A stretch of DNA of 14,522 bases from NCBI GenBank assembly GCA_050944055.1, contig JBMNQI010000055.1:1-14522 (forward strand), written 5' to 3'. Origin of the DNA: JBMNQI01 sp050944055 (lineage in GTDB: Bacteria > Bacillota > Clostridia > Oscillospirales > Oscillospiraceae). The position numbers and the translations under genes were made by a program. Position 1 is the stretch's first letter; every line of letters starts with the position of its first letter. This document shows positions 5,679-12,766 of this stretch, one piece after another. The notes beneath the pieces were generated by a model that saw nothing but the letters and a program-made list of their open reading frames with translations, did not search any database and was not told the origin of the DNA.

Positions 5679-6570
5679 TACCATTACCCCTTTTATCATA
5701 TAGATTCTGGAGGACTTTCCGGACAAACGGATTGTTATTTTTCCTTCGCATAACGGCTACGACGCTCGAAGAGGGGCCGGCGGGCAGGTCGACAATCCTT
5801 ATGTCCGGATTCTTTTCAAGCCTTGTATTGCGGTCTATAAAAATGACTCCGACGCCCATTTCCACGTTTACAAGCATGCTCTCAAGCGTAGGCGCCAGTT
5901 TTATGTTTTTGGGGGCGAAGCCAAGAGCCTTGCACTGAGCCAAAAAGCTCGCGTAGCCCCCCGGAGACTCGTCCGGGGAAATTGCGACGAAGTTCTCATC
6001 CTCCAGCATGTGCAGGTTCAGCTCCTCTATGTCTGCCAGCGGGTTTCTCCGGTTTATGGCGAAAGCGCCCGACTGGCCGCGGACAACGTATGTCTCAAGC
6101 GTCTCGTCATCCGCCACGTCGAATAAAAGCGTAATAATAATATCAAAGTGCTTGCTTTTTAAGCCGGAGCGCAGCTGCTGGAAACCGCCGCGCTCTACGT
6201 TTATAAGAAACTTATTGTCCGGGGAGGTCAGACGGGTTATGAGCGACATCAGCTCCCCCGTCAGCTCCTGCCCGTCAAGTATGCCTATAGACAGGGCCGG
6301 GCTGCCGGGCTTAGCAAGCTTTCTCGCGTCCGATACGGAGGTTTGCACGATATCCGGAATATCCTGCAGCCTCTCTTTGAGATAACTGCCCGCCTCCGTG
6401 ACTGAGACGCTGCGGTTGTTCCTCTCGAAGAGCTTAAACCCGAGCTCGTTTTCCAGGGCTATAATCTGCTTGCTAAGATGCGGCTGGGCAATAAACAAAC
6501 TCTTCGCCGCCGCCGTAAAATTCAGGTGCTCGGCAACAGCGAGAAAATACTTTATCTGGGTTATCGTCAT
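5668..6570 (-). CDS. LysR-family transcriptional regulator
   Basis: 300 residues, the usual length for the family. ATG start with GGAGG 6 bases upstream. The N-terminal winged helix-turn-helix (1-60) reads MTITQIKYFLAVAEHLNFTAAA, then QPHLSKQIIALENELGFKLFER, ending VTEAG. The remainder (about 90-290) is the periplasmic-binding-protein-like effector domain (ALSIGILDGQELTG at its start). It probably binds a metabolite and controls the divergent dehydrogenase and reductase genes from the inverted repeat at 6642-6670. The overlap with the VOC gene makes these two one operon. The effector is unknown; it is likely a substrate or product of the adjacent enzymes (inference). Confidence 0.93.
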   Translation of the reverse strand: MTITQIKYFLAVAEHLNFTAAAKSLFIAQPHLSKQIIALENELGFKLFERNNRSVSVTEAGSYLKERLQDIPDIVQTSVSDARKLAKPGSPALSIGILDGQELTGELMSLITRLTSPDNKFLINVERGGFQQLRSGLKSKHFDIIITLLFDVADDETLETYVVRGQSGAFAINRRNPLADIEELNLHMLEDENFVAISPDESPGGYASFLAQCKALGFAPKNIKLAPTLESMLVNVEMGVGVIFIDRNTRLEKNPDIRIVDLPAGPSSSVVAVMRRKNNNPFVRKVLQNLYDKRGNGNGD

Positions 6571-6614
6571 AAGCAGCCTCCGGGTTTCGGTTTTCCGGCC
6601 CGCGTTTTTTTATA

Positions 6615-6643
6615 ATCCTACCACGTTTTTACTTTTTATTCAA
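6615..6643 (-). promoter_or_regulatory. Candidate promoter of the LysR gene
   Basis: On the minus strand TTGAAT (6643-6638) is followed after 17 bases by TAGGAT (6620-6615). Each matches 4 of 6 sigma-A consensus bases. Its -35 touches the edge of the inverted repeat at 6642-6670, as expected for an autoregulated LysR gene. Confidence 0.4.
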
Positions 6644-6670
6644 CAATAATTCCAGAGTGGAATTATTGTT
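6642..6670. promoter_or_regulatory. Perfect inverted repeat, probable LysR operator
   Basis: AACAATAATTCCA and its exact reverse complement TGGAATTATTGTT are separated by GAG. The centre TTCCAGAGTGGAA fits the LysR T-N11-A box. The site lies between the divergent LysR and dehydrogenase genes, about 15 bases upstream of the candidate dehydrogenase -35. That is the usual activating position for this family. Confidence 0.75.
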
Positions 6671-6684
6671 CTCGAATTTGCTAT

Positions 6685-6714
6685 TTTACACAACAGGACG
6701 ACTTGTTGTAATAT
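6685..6714 (+). promoter_or_regulatory. Candidate promoter of the dehydrogenase-reductase operon with internal dyad
   Basis: TTTACA (6685-6690), an 18-base spacer and TAATAT (6709-6714). The spacer contains a second dyad, ACAACA (6690-6695) / TGTTGT (6704-6709), which could be a further LysR contact near the -35. The weak -10 fits an activator-dependent promoter. The leader to the ATG at 6762 would be about 40 bases. Confidence 0.45.
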
Positions 6715-6761
6715 AAATTTAAGCAATATCGGCATATAAAATTATATTAGGGGGCAATTAA

Positions 6762-7820
6762 ATGAAAGTAAGGAACTTCTACGGCAAGGGCGACCTGCGC
6801 CTCGAGGAAAAGCCTGTCCCCAAGGCCGGGCCGGGGCAGCTGGTCGTTAAAATCAAATACTGCGGTATCTGCGGCACCGACCTGGAGTTCTACAGAACCG
6901 GAGCCTTACCGCCCTTTGTGCAGCTCCCCATGATCCTGGGCCACGAGAATATCGGGGTTGTTACGGAGGTCGGCGAGGGCGTTGCGGATTTCAAGGTCGG
7001 CGACATGCTGCTTTGCGGCCCTCCGAGCCGGTGCGAGCAGCTTTGCCCTTCATGCCGGAAGGACATGACCAACATCTGCATTAACGGCTTTCCCAATACC
7101 GCGGGCATCGGCGGGCCGGACGGGGGCTACGCCGAGTATATGCTCGTCCGCGACGCGGCGCATACCATGCTGATTAAGACGCCGGAAAATGTCGACCCCA
7201 AGGACGCGGTTCTATTCGACGTAATTTGCGTTTCGCTGCACGGCATACGCAGATCCAACTTCAAATTCGGGGACAACGTAGTCGTATCCGGCACAGGCCC
7301 GATTGGCCTTTCGGCCATTCAGTTTTTAAAAGCCGGCGGTGCGAACAAAATAATCGTGCTCGGGACAAGCGACGAAAAGGAGCCTATAGTCATGCAGTAC
7401 GGCGCCGATTATTACTTCAACTCAAAAAAATGCGCGGATATCGGCGGGGAAATCAAGAAAATACTCGGCAGCCCGGTGGGTGCGGACGTAGTTTTCGAGT
7501 GCGCGGGGAAAATGGCGAGCCTCAGTAACTGCATTTATCAGTGCGTCAAGCCGGGCGGGCAGGTTCTTGTGATCGGGACTATACAGGAGCCTATGAATAT
7601 TGTGCCCAGCACCTTCAGCATCTTAGAGCCGGACATCAATTTTTCGTTTGTCTATACGGAAGAAGACGTAAACATCTATCTTGAAATGCTGGCAGCGGGC
7701 AAGATAAGCTTTCCGAATATGGTGACCGATATCGTGTCGCTGGACGATTGCATGGAAAAATTCTTCGACAAGCCTGACAGAACGGGTATGTTGAAGGTAC
7801 TTATCGACCCCAGTCTGTAA
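6762..7820 (+). CDS. Zinc-dependent alcohol/polyol dehydrogenase (MDR family)
   Basis: 352 residues, the normal family length. ATG with GGGGG 7 bases upstream. The catalytic zinc site is visible as C34 (YCGICGTD, 33-40), H61-E62 (LGHENIG) and a probable later acidic residue. The structural zinc lobe has four cysteines (91, 95, 98, 106), with a slightly wide first gap (C-x3-C). The Rossmann motif GTGPIG (177-182) binds NAD(P). The enzyme should oxidise a secondary alcohol or reduce a ketone; similarity to threonine or sorbitol dehydrogenase-like members does not fix the substrate. The reductase gene follows after 11 bases, so they form an operon. The pairing suggests sequential redox steps, dehydrogenation and then reduction of an enone or enoate, or the reverse. 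Confidence 0.93.
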   Translation: MKVRNFYGKGDLRLEEKPVPKAGPGQLVVKIKYCGICGTDLEFYRTGALPPFVQLPMILGHENIGVVTEVGEGVADFKVGDMLLCGPPSRCEQLCPSCRKDMTNICINGFPNTAGIGGPDGGYAEYMLVRDAAHTMLIKTPENVDPKDAVLFDVICVSLHGIRRSNFKFGDNVVVSGTGPIGLSAIQFLKAGGANKIIVLGTSDEKEPIVMQYGADYYFNSKKCADIGGEIKKILGSPVGADVVFECAGKMASLSNCIYQCVKPGGQVLVIGTIQEPMNIVPSTFSILEPDINFSFVYTEEDVNIYLEMLAAGKISFPNMVTDIVSLDDCMEKFFDKPDRTGMLKVLIDPSL

Positions 7821-7831
7821 GGAGGATTATT

Positions 7832-9736
7832 ATGCTTTATCGAAATGTCATATCCCCTGTCCGCGTCGGCGGGCATCTGCTGAAAAACAGAATCATATCC
7901 GCCCCTTCTACTATCCATACGGCGTCGGCGGGCCAGCCCTACCCCACAGAAAAGGGTATACGCTTTTTTGAGGACAGGGCAAAGTCCGGCGTCGGACTCG
8001 TCACATGCGCGGGCGTATCCGTCGGCGGAGCTTTTGACGACGGCGTGCACTGCAGCTGGAACGTATTCAAGCCCAATCACACAAACCCGCTGTGCGACAT
8101 GGTGGAACGCATACATATGTACGGCGCAAAGTGCACGATGGAGCTGATCGGCGTCTTCCCGGACGGGTATACCGTAAGCGACGGCTGTTCCATTATGGGC
8201 AGCCCCCCGATAGGGCGCGAAATCCCGAAAGAGGTAATGGAAAAATTTAAAGAGGATTATATCAAAACCGCGGCTGAGATCATGAAATGCGGGTTTGACG
8301 GAGTCATGCTCCACATGGGCCATTCGATCCCCCTCGCGCAGTTCCTCTCGCCGCTTACAAACAAGAGGAAGGACGAATACGGAGGCTCTACGGAAAACCG
8401 CTGCCGTTACCCTCTTGAGCTTATCTCCGGCGTGCGCGAGGCTGTCGGCAAGGACGCGATAATCGAAGTGCGCATATCCGGCACAGAGTTCGAGCCGGGC
8501 GGTATAGATATTGAAGAGGGCATGCGCATCGGGGAACTGCTCCAGAAGGACATCAACATACTGCAGGTCTCCTGCGGCATGCACAATCCCAGCTGGATGA
8601 CGGCCACGCACCCCTGCTCCTTCCTCCCGCCTAATCCGAACGTATACATAGCCGAGGCCTTTAAAAAGTCCGGCAGATTTAAATGCATGATCTCCACAAT
8701 CGGCGGTATTGGCAGCGTGGCCGACGCGGACGCGATCATAGCCGAGGGCAAGGCGGATTTTGTCGTCGCGGCGAGGTCCTTCATCGCCGACCCCGAATGG
8801 GTCAGGAAAGGACTTGACGGCAACCAGGCGGACGTCCGCCCGTGCATCAAGTGCATGCGCTGCCACGATTCAGACAACTATGCCCAGCACCTGCTGTGCT
8901 CGGTCAACCCGAGAGTAGGCATCGAGGAAGCGGCGGATAAGATGCCCCGGCCTAAAAAAAGCAAGAAGGTCGCGGTTGTCGGCGGCGGGCCGGCGGGCAT
9001 GCAGGCGGCTTTGACGGCGGCGGAAAGAGGCCATAGGGTCACGCTGTTTGAAAAAGAAGGAAGCCTCGGAGGCAAGCTGAATTTCGCCGATTATGTCCCG
9101 TTTAAGTATTCACTGGCAAACTATAAAAACTGGCTTATCTCCCAGGTGGAAAAGTCCTGTATAGACGTGAGGCTAAATACCGAGGTTAAGCCCGAAGATC
9201 TTGTGTCTTACGATTCGGTCATCGCGGCCGTAGGTTCCGAGCCCATCGTGCCTCCTATCCCAGGAGCCGAGAAGGCGAAGCTGGCCGTGGATATATACGG
9301 GCATGAGGAGAAGCTGCCCGACCCCGTAGTAATAATCGGCGGCGGCCAGGTCGGAGTCGAGACAGCACTACACCTTGCAAAGCTCGGCAAAAAGGTAAGC
9401 ATACTTGAAATGCAGTCCGCCCTCGCGCCCGACGCTTCCACAACGCACCGCAACGAGCTTATGGTCGAGATTGATAAGCTGCCCGAGCTGGACGTAATAC
9501 TCGACGCCTGCTGCATGGGCGTTGAAGAGGACGGCGTTACATACGAAAAGGACGGCAGGAAGCTGAGGATAAGCGCAAACAGCGTCATACTGTCGGTTGG
9601 AATGCGTGCGCTGCGCGGTCTTGCCGACAGCTTCATGGGACTCACGGAAGAGTACGCGCAGGCCGGCGACTGCGAAAAGGTCGGCACGGTTGAAAACGCC
9701 ACCAAGACCGGATGGGCCGCGGCTATGAGGCTGTAA
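7832..9736 (+). CDS. NADH:flavin oxidoreductase / enoate reductase (2,4-dienoyl-CoA reductase-like, Fe-S, FMN, FAD)
   Basis: 634 residues; GGAGG lies 6 bases before the ATG. The N-terminal TIM barrel (1-330) is of old yellow enzyme type (RIISAPSTIHTA near 21-32, QFLSPLTNKRKDEYGGSTENR from 170). Cysteines 338, 341, 344 and 356 (CIKCMRC...CSVNP) hold a 4Fe-4S cluster. The C-terminal half has an FAD motif GGGPAG (384-389) and a second dinucleotide motif GGGQVG (503-508), and ends with AGDCEKVGTVENAT. This is the full three-part layout of 2,4-dienoyl-CoA reductase, BaiCD/BaiH and clostridial enoate reductases, which reduce activated C=C bonds with NAD(P)H. The usual H-x-x-H-G-Y active-site stretch reads HMGHSIP (161-167), without the tyrosine. 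The substrate is unknown; fatty, aromatic or steroid-like enoates are possible. Confidence 0.93.
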   Translation: MLYRNVISPVRVGGHLLKNRIISAPSTIHTASAGQPYPTEKGIRFFEDRAKSGVGLVTCAGVSVGGAFDDGVHCSWNVFKPNHTNPLCDMVERIHMYGAKCTMELIGVFPDGYTVSDGCSIMGSPPIGREIPKEVMEKFKEDYIKTAAEIMKCGFDGVMLHMGHSIPLAQFLSPLTNKRKDEYGGSTENRCRYPLELISGVREAVGKDAIIEVRISGTEFEPGGIDIEEGMRIGELLQKDINILQVSCGMHNPSWMTATHPCSFLPPNPNVYIAEAFKKSGRFKCMISTIGGIGSVADADAIIAEGKADFVVAARSFIADPEWVRKGLDGNQADVRPCIKCMRCHDSDNYAQHLLCSVNPRVGIEEAADKMPRPKKSKKVAVVGGGPAGMQAALTAAERGHRVTLFEKEGSLGGKLNFADYVPFKYSLANYKNWLISQVEKSCIDVRLNTEVKPEDLVSYDSVIAAVGSEPIVPPIPGAEKAKLAVDIYGHEEKLPDPVVIIGGGQVGVETALHLAKLGKKVSILEMQSALAPDASTTHRNELMVEIDKLPELDVILDACCMGVEEDGVTYEKDGRKLRISANSVILSVGMRALRGLADSFMGLTEEYAQAGDCEKVGTVENATKTGWAAAMRL

Positions 9737-9756
9737 GACTGATACTGAAATACATT

Positions 9757-9785
9757 GGGCCCGGCGCGAAAGACGCGCCGGGCCC
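9757..9785 (+). terminator. Stem-loop after the reductase gene
   Basis: A 12-bp GC-rich stem GGGCCCGGCGCG / CGCGCCGGGCCC with loop AAAGA, starting 20 bases after the stop. The following GCTCTTTGGG is a short T-tract, so termination may be partial. It separates the metabolic operon from the small membrane genes. Confidence 0.7.
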
Positions 9786-9804
9786 GCTCTTTGGGAAAAA
9801 CATC

Positions 9805-9833
9805 TTGCGTATATTAAGCATTCATATTATATT
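9805..9833 (+). promoter_or_regulatory. Candidate promoter of the DUF4234-DUF2752 pair
   Basis: TTGCGT (9805-9810), a 17-base spacer and TATATT (9828-9833, 5 of 6 to TATAAT). It lies after the terminator and about 35 bases before the ATG at 9868. Confidence 0.4.
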
Positions 9834-9867
9834 GAAGATAATCTGGCGGCGGATAGGAGGCTTATAT

Positions 9868-10203
9868 ATGATTCAAAAAAGAAACATAGCTTTAAACATC
9901 ATATTGACAATTATTACATGCGGTATATACGGGTTGTATTGGCTCGTATGCCTTACGGACGACACGAACAGGCTGGCCGGAGTATACGGGACAACGGGTG
10001 GAACGGCGCTGCTGCTTACGCTGGTTACCTGCGGAATCTACGGCCTGTACTGGGCGTACGTCAGAGGCGAGCTTATAGACAGGGTAAAGCAGAGCCGTGG
10101 GATACCGGCAGGCAACGGCGGGATACTGTACCTCCTGCTTTTCATATTCGGCGGCGTTATCGCCTATGCCGTCATTCAGCACGAAATCAACAACCTTGCG
10201 TAA
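9868..10203 (+). CDS. DUF4234-type small membrane protein
   Basis: 111 residues from the ATG at 9868-9870, with AGGAGG 7 bases upstream. An upstream in-frame extension runs through the reductase terminator and is not credible. Three hydrophobic segments appear (about 8-28, 45-64, 86-104). The sequence TCGIYGLYW occurs twice (17-25 and 54-62), which is a hallmark of DUF4234 proteins and suggests an internal duplication. A basic/acidic helix (64-76) separates the second and third segments. Function is unknown. Its stop codon overlaps the start of the DUF2752 gene (TAATG), so the two are made together, probably in the cytoplasmic membrane. Confidence 0.85.
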   Translation: MIQKRNIALNIILTIITCGIYGLYWLVCLTDDTNRLAGVYGTTGGTALLLTLVTCGIYGLYWAYVRGELIDRVKQSRGIPAGNGGILYLLLFIFGGVIAYAVIQHEINNLA

Positions 10204-10604
10204 TGAGAGAGCGGCTTAAAAGGGTATTGCCATTTATATGCGCCGCCGTTTTTATCGGCGCGGCTTATGCCGCCTGGTGTTATTTCACCAATCTGGGCAT
10301 CCCGTGCCTCTTTCAAAAGCTGACAGGCCTCTGCTGCCCGGGCTGCGGTACGGGCAGGATGATAAATGCCTTATTGCGCTTCGACCTGGAAGCAGCTTTC
10401 AGGTATAATGAAGCCGTATTCCTGATGCTTCCCGTGCTGGTGCTGATCGGCCTGGACCGCTTCGTTGGCTATTTAAAAACAGGAAGCGCGCAGCTCAGGG
10501 GCTTCGAGCGCAGAATAATAACGGCGGCGGCGTTTCTGCTTGTAATCTTCGGGCTGCTGAGAAACATCTCCGGATTTGAATTCTTGCTGCCTCCCGGCGT
10601 ATAA
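10203..10604 (+). CDS. DUF2752-type membrane protein
   Basis: 133 residues from the ATG at 10203-10205, which overlaps the preceding TAA. There is no clear ribosome binding site, so translation probably depends on coupling. The family signature is visible as CCPGCGTGR (44-52), followed by ALLRFDLEAAFRYN, the short helix typical of DUF2752. Membrane segments lie at about 10-28, 70-87 and 104-120. The CPxCG pair could bind metal or form a disulfide, but this is not established for the family. Pairing with DUF4234 or TM2-like proteins in small clusters is consistent. I cannot assign a function. Confidence 0.83.
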   Translation: MRERLKRVLPFICAAVFIGAAYAAWCYFTNLGIPCLFQKLTGLCCPGCGTGRMINALLRFDLEAAFRYNEAVFLMLPVLVLIGLDRFVGYLKTGSAQLRGFERRIITAAAFLLVIFGLLRNISGFEFLLPPGV

Positions 10605-10680
10605 AAGACATGGGCCTTTGCTTCTTCCGCCTCGGCTCTTCGTTGCCGCCTCAATGCGCTGCGCCAATGACACCAGGGAC

Positions 10681-10700
10681 AAGCGGGATTCCCGCTTTAT
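10681..10700 (+). terminator. Small stem-loop after the DUF2752 gene
   Basis: AAGCGGG / CCCGCTT (7 bp) with a three-base ATT loop, followed on the plus strand by TATATAAATCT. The T-tract is weak. It lies 77 bases past the stop and faces the zur terminator, so the two convergent transcripts each have a hairpin. Confidence 0.45.
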
Positions 10701-10710
10701 ATAAATCTAA

Positions 10711-10738
10711 AAGGGCCCGGCCTTTTGGCCAAGCCCTT
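10711..10738 (-). terminator. Terminator of the znuCB-zur operon, overlapping the zur stop codon
   Basis: On the minus strand AAGGGCTTGGCC, loop AAAA, GGCCGGGCCCTT. The two central T-G positions pair as G-U wobbles only in this direction; the plus strand would have C-A mismatches. A T-rich run (TTAGATTTAT) follows. The stem begins inside the zur stop codon, so the last codons of zur lie right at the hairpin. Confidence 0.8.
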
Positions 10739-11147
10739 ATTTCTTTTCGCTGCAATCCCCGCAGTAGCCGTACATTTCGACCCTATGCCCGAGGACGCGG
10801 AAATTGTTTTCCCGGAGCCTGGGTATAAACTCCTCCATAGGGCAGTTGTCCATCTCCACTATCTTATGGCAGCCAAGGCAGACTGCGTAATGCCTGTGCT
10901 TGTTCCTGTTCAGCTCGTATAGAGCCATTTCGCCGTCCGCGGCCATAGTCTTTATGGCGACGTTCTCCCTGACGAAAACCTCCAGTATCCGGTATACGGT
11001 CGAAAGCCAGACCGGGCTGTCCTCGCTGTGAGCCTGATTGCATATCTCCATCGCGCTCATGGGCGACTCGGAGCCTTCAAGTATTTTCAGCACGCACGCG
11101 CGCTGTTTGGTTTTTTTGACGCCTTCCGGCCATTTTACCGGTTTCAT
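10737..11147 (-). CDS. zur: Fur-family metal regulator, probably Zur
   Basis: 136 residues; the ATG overlaps the znuB stop (ATGA) and GAGGTG lies about 5 bases upstream. The N-terminal winged helix includes TKQRACVLKIL (13-23) and the recognition helix STVYRILEVFV (49-59). The C-terminal dimer domain has HRHYAVCLGCHKIVE (84-98) and YCGDC (128-132). Cysteines 90, 93, 129 and 132 make the structural zinc site; H84, H86 and H121 are candidate sensing ligands. Fur-family repressors bind DNA when loaded with metal. Its place as last gene of a zinc transporter operon points to Zur over Fur or PerR, and the dyad at 12724-12744 is its likely operator, giving autoregulation. Confidence 0.9.
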   Translation of the reverse strand: MKPVKWPEGVKKTKQRACVLKILEGSESPMSAMEICNQAHSEDSPVWLSTVYRILEVFVRENVAIKTMAADGEMALYELNRNKHRHYAVCLGCHKIVEMDNCPMEEFIPRLRENNFRVLGHRVEMYGYCGDCSEKK

Positions 11148-11983
11148 CCGCTCACCTCTGATGCCTGTTTTCCGGATATAACCGCCTTTAATCCCGTAAC
11201 CAGCCTTTTGACCGCCATAACAATTGCCAGCACGGCGACGGATACGAGAGCTGTAAACCCTCCGGGCGCGACGTTGAGATAATACGATATGACAAGTGCG
11301 GACATAATATCAAGCACGCTGAAGAATATGGATAAGATAAGCGTCTGTTTAAATCCCTTGCCGAGCTGAAGCGCAGTCGCAACCGGCAGGGCTATCATGG
11401 AGCTGAGCACCAGCACCCCCACAATCCTTATTGACACGGAAATTGCCGAGGATACAAGAACCATAAAGACGTAATTAATAAGCCTGACTCTTACGCCCGC
11501 TATTCTTGCAGCTTCCTCGTCGCAGGAAATATATAAAAGCTGGTTATACAGGATTATCAGCGCGGCGACGGATATTGCGCTTAAAACCACCACCATGACC
11601 ATATCCTTCTTCGTTACGGTCAATATGCTTCCGAACATGAACGAATCGGCGCTTGCGTGGAGCTTGCCCGAGCTTATTATGGTGATGGCCGTCCCTACGC
11701 CGAGGGCGAGGACAACCGTGAGTATCAAATCCGTGTATTTTCTGAAGTAGCTGCGCAAAAACTCAATAAGCGCCCCGCACAGAGAGGTGAAGATAAACGC
11801 GCCGAGAACCGGGTTTTTATCGTACATCAGCCCTATAGTGACGCCGGCCAGCGATGTGTGGGCCAGCGTGTCGCCTATCATCGAATACCTGCGTAAAACG
11901 AGAAAAATCCCTATGCACGGGCAGAGGATGGAAATGAACGCCGATATGAAAAAAGCGTTTTGCATAAAATCGTATTCAAGCAT
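11144..11983 (-). CDS. znuB: Zinc ABC transporter permease ZnuB
   Basis: 279 residues from the ATG at 11981-11983 (MLEYDFMQNAFFISAFI), the start usual for this family. An ATG four codons upstream is also possible but abuts the GGGAGG. A much longer open frame upstream lies within znuC and is discarded. The protein is almost wholly hydrophobic with about eight membrane segments. It contains LRRYSMIGDTLAHTSLAGVTIG and an EEAARIAGVRV stretch, the region that contacts the ATPase in family 9 (metal-type ABC-3) permeases. It forms the membrane channel for zinc with ZnuC and takes metal from ZnuA. Its start overlaps the znuC stop by 8 bases and its stop overlaps the zur start, so translation of all three is linked. 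Confidence 0.93.
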   Translation of the reverse strand: MLEYDFMQNAFFISAFISILCPCIGIFLVLRRYSMIGDTLAHTSLAGVTIGLMYDKNPVLGAFIFTSLCGALIEFLRSYFRKYTDLILTVVLALGVGTAITIISSGKLHASADSFMFGSILTVTKKDMVMVVVLSAISVAALIILYNQLLYISCDEEAARIAGVRVRLINYVFMVLVSSAISVSIRIVGVLVLSSMIALPVATALQLGKGFKQTLILSIFFSVLDIMSALVISYYLNVAPGGFTALVSVAVLAIVMAVKRLVTGLKAVISGKQASEVSG

Positions 11984-12647
11984 TGTGTCCGCCATCCTCC
12001 CTGAGGTATTCCGCTGCAAACTGCTGCGGAGTGCAGAAATGCCCCCGCTTGCCGGACAGGTGATAGATTTGCGTAGAATTGGATATAGCCGCGTCCAGAT
12101 TGTGCTCCACAGATACGACGGTAATCCCGTTTTCAACATTGAGAAGCTTAATAAGCCTGTAGATATCCCTCTGGCTCTCTGCGTCAACCCCGGTCGAAGG
12201 CTCGTCGAGTATAAGAAGGTCGGGGCTGCCTATGAGCGCTCTGGCAATCAGGGCCTTTTGGCTCTGGCCGCCTGAAAGGTTGCCTATAAGCTCGTCTCCG
12301 CGGCCGGAAAGGCCGACGAGTTCGAGCTTCTCAAAAACCGTCTCTTTGTTTTTGATTTTTAACAGCTTCCTGTAGGCGTTGAGCATTTCAAAGACAGTTA
12401 TTGGGAATCCGGAATGCGTGAAATCGCTTCTCTGCGGCACATAGCCGATCCTTTTCGCGTCCGTTGCTATGGTCCCCCGCGACGGCCTCAGCAGCCTCAG
12501 GATCAGTTTTATAAGCGTGGTCTTCCCGCTGCCGTTGTCTCCAACTACCGATACGTATTCCCCGTTTTCTATTCTAAGGTCTATGCCGTCCAATATGAAC
12601 GGGCGCGAACCCGTATATGAAAAAGCTAGGTTTTCGGCTCTTATCAT
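11976..12647 (-). CDS. znuC: Zinc ABC transporter ATP-binding protein ZnuC
   Basis: 223 residues, ATG start with AAAGGTGA about 6 bases upstream. All ABC motifs are present in order: Walker A GDNGSGKT (36-43), Q-loop VPQR (Q72), signature LSGGQ (124-128), Walker B LLILDE (144-149) and H-loop VEH (H182). VGLSGRGDELIGNLSGGQSQKALIARAL is typical of metal-transport ATPases. It powers zinc import together with ZnuB at the inner face of the membrane. It is first in the leftward znuC-znuB-zur operon and its promoter overlaps that of the divergent znuA. Manganese-type homologues look alike; zinc is favoured by the ligands seen in ZnuA. Confidence 0.94.
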   Translation of the reverse strand: MIRAENLAFSYTGSRPFILDGIDLRIENGEYVSVVGDNGSGKTTLIKLILRLLRPSRGTIATDAKRIGYVPQRSDFTHSGFPITVFEMLNAYRKLLKIKNKETVFEKLELVGLSGRGDELIGNLSGGQSQKALIARALIGSPDLLILDEPSTGVDAESQRDIYRLIKLLNVENGITVVSVEHNLDAAISNSTQIYHLSGKRGHFCTPQQFAAEYLREDGGHNA

Positions 12648-12683
12648 GTATTATCACCTTTATCCGGGAGACGAATATTCTTC

Positions 12684-12713
12684 TTGACAGATATATTCGG
12701 CTTAATCTATCAT
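12684..12713 (+). promoter_or_regulatory. znuA promoter
   Basis: A perfect -35 TTGACA (12684-12689), an 18-base spacer and TATCAT (12708-12713, 5 of 6). Transcription should start near 12720, just before the Zur-like dyad, giving a leader of about 47 bases. Confidence 0.75.
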
Positions 12714-12715
12714 AT

Positions 12716-12745
12716 ATTATATATGCAAATGATTCCCATTTGCAA
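12716..12745 (-). promoter_or_regulatory. znuC-znuB-zur promoter
   Basis: On the minus strand TTGCAA (12745-12740) is followed after 18 bases by a perfect TATAAT (12721-12716). The Zur-like dyad fills almost the whole spacer. The start would be near 12709, with a leader of about 62 bases to znuC. Confidence 0.65.
12724..12744. promoter_or_regulatory. Zur/Fur-type operator dyad
   Basis: TGCAAATG and its exact complement CATTTGCA are separated by ATTCC (21 bases in all), resembling Fur-superfamily boxes in size and AT-rich symmetry. It lies between the -35 and -10 of the znuC promoter and at the start site of the znuA promoter, so one bound repressor would block both. Confidence 0.75.
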
Positions 12746-12766
12746 GTAAATTTTCCGAGGGTAAAA

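Noticed and set aside
7676..8866. A 396-codon open frame on the minus strand
   Set aside because: It lies antisense to the dehydrogenase end and reductase start, both clear conserved families with ribosome sites. Its protein is low in hydrophobic structure and rich in Ala/Arg/Asp, as expected of a GC-biased shadow frame.
9712..9867. A longer N-terminus for the DUF4234 protein
   Set aside because: It would begin in the reductase gene and pass through its terminator hairpin. AGGAGG stands 7 bases before the ATG at 9868.
11984..12187. A longer N-terminus for ZnuB
   Set aside because: It lies wholly inside znuC, and the MLEYDFMQNAF start at 11983 is the family norm.
12617..12766. A longer N-terminus for ZnuA
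   Set aside because: It would cross the TTGACA promoter and the operator and place the lipoprotein signal internally. The ATG at 12767 has GAGGG and begins a proper signal peptide.
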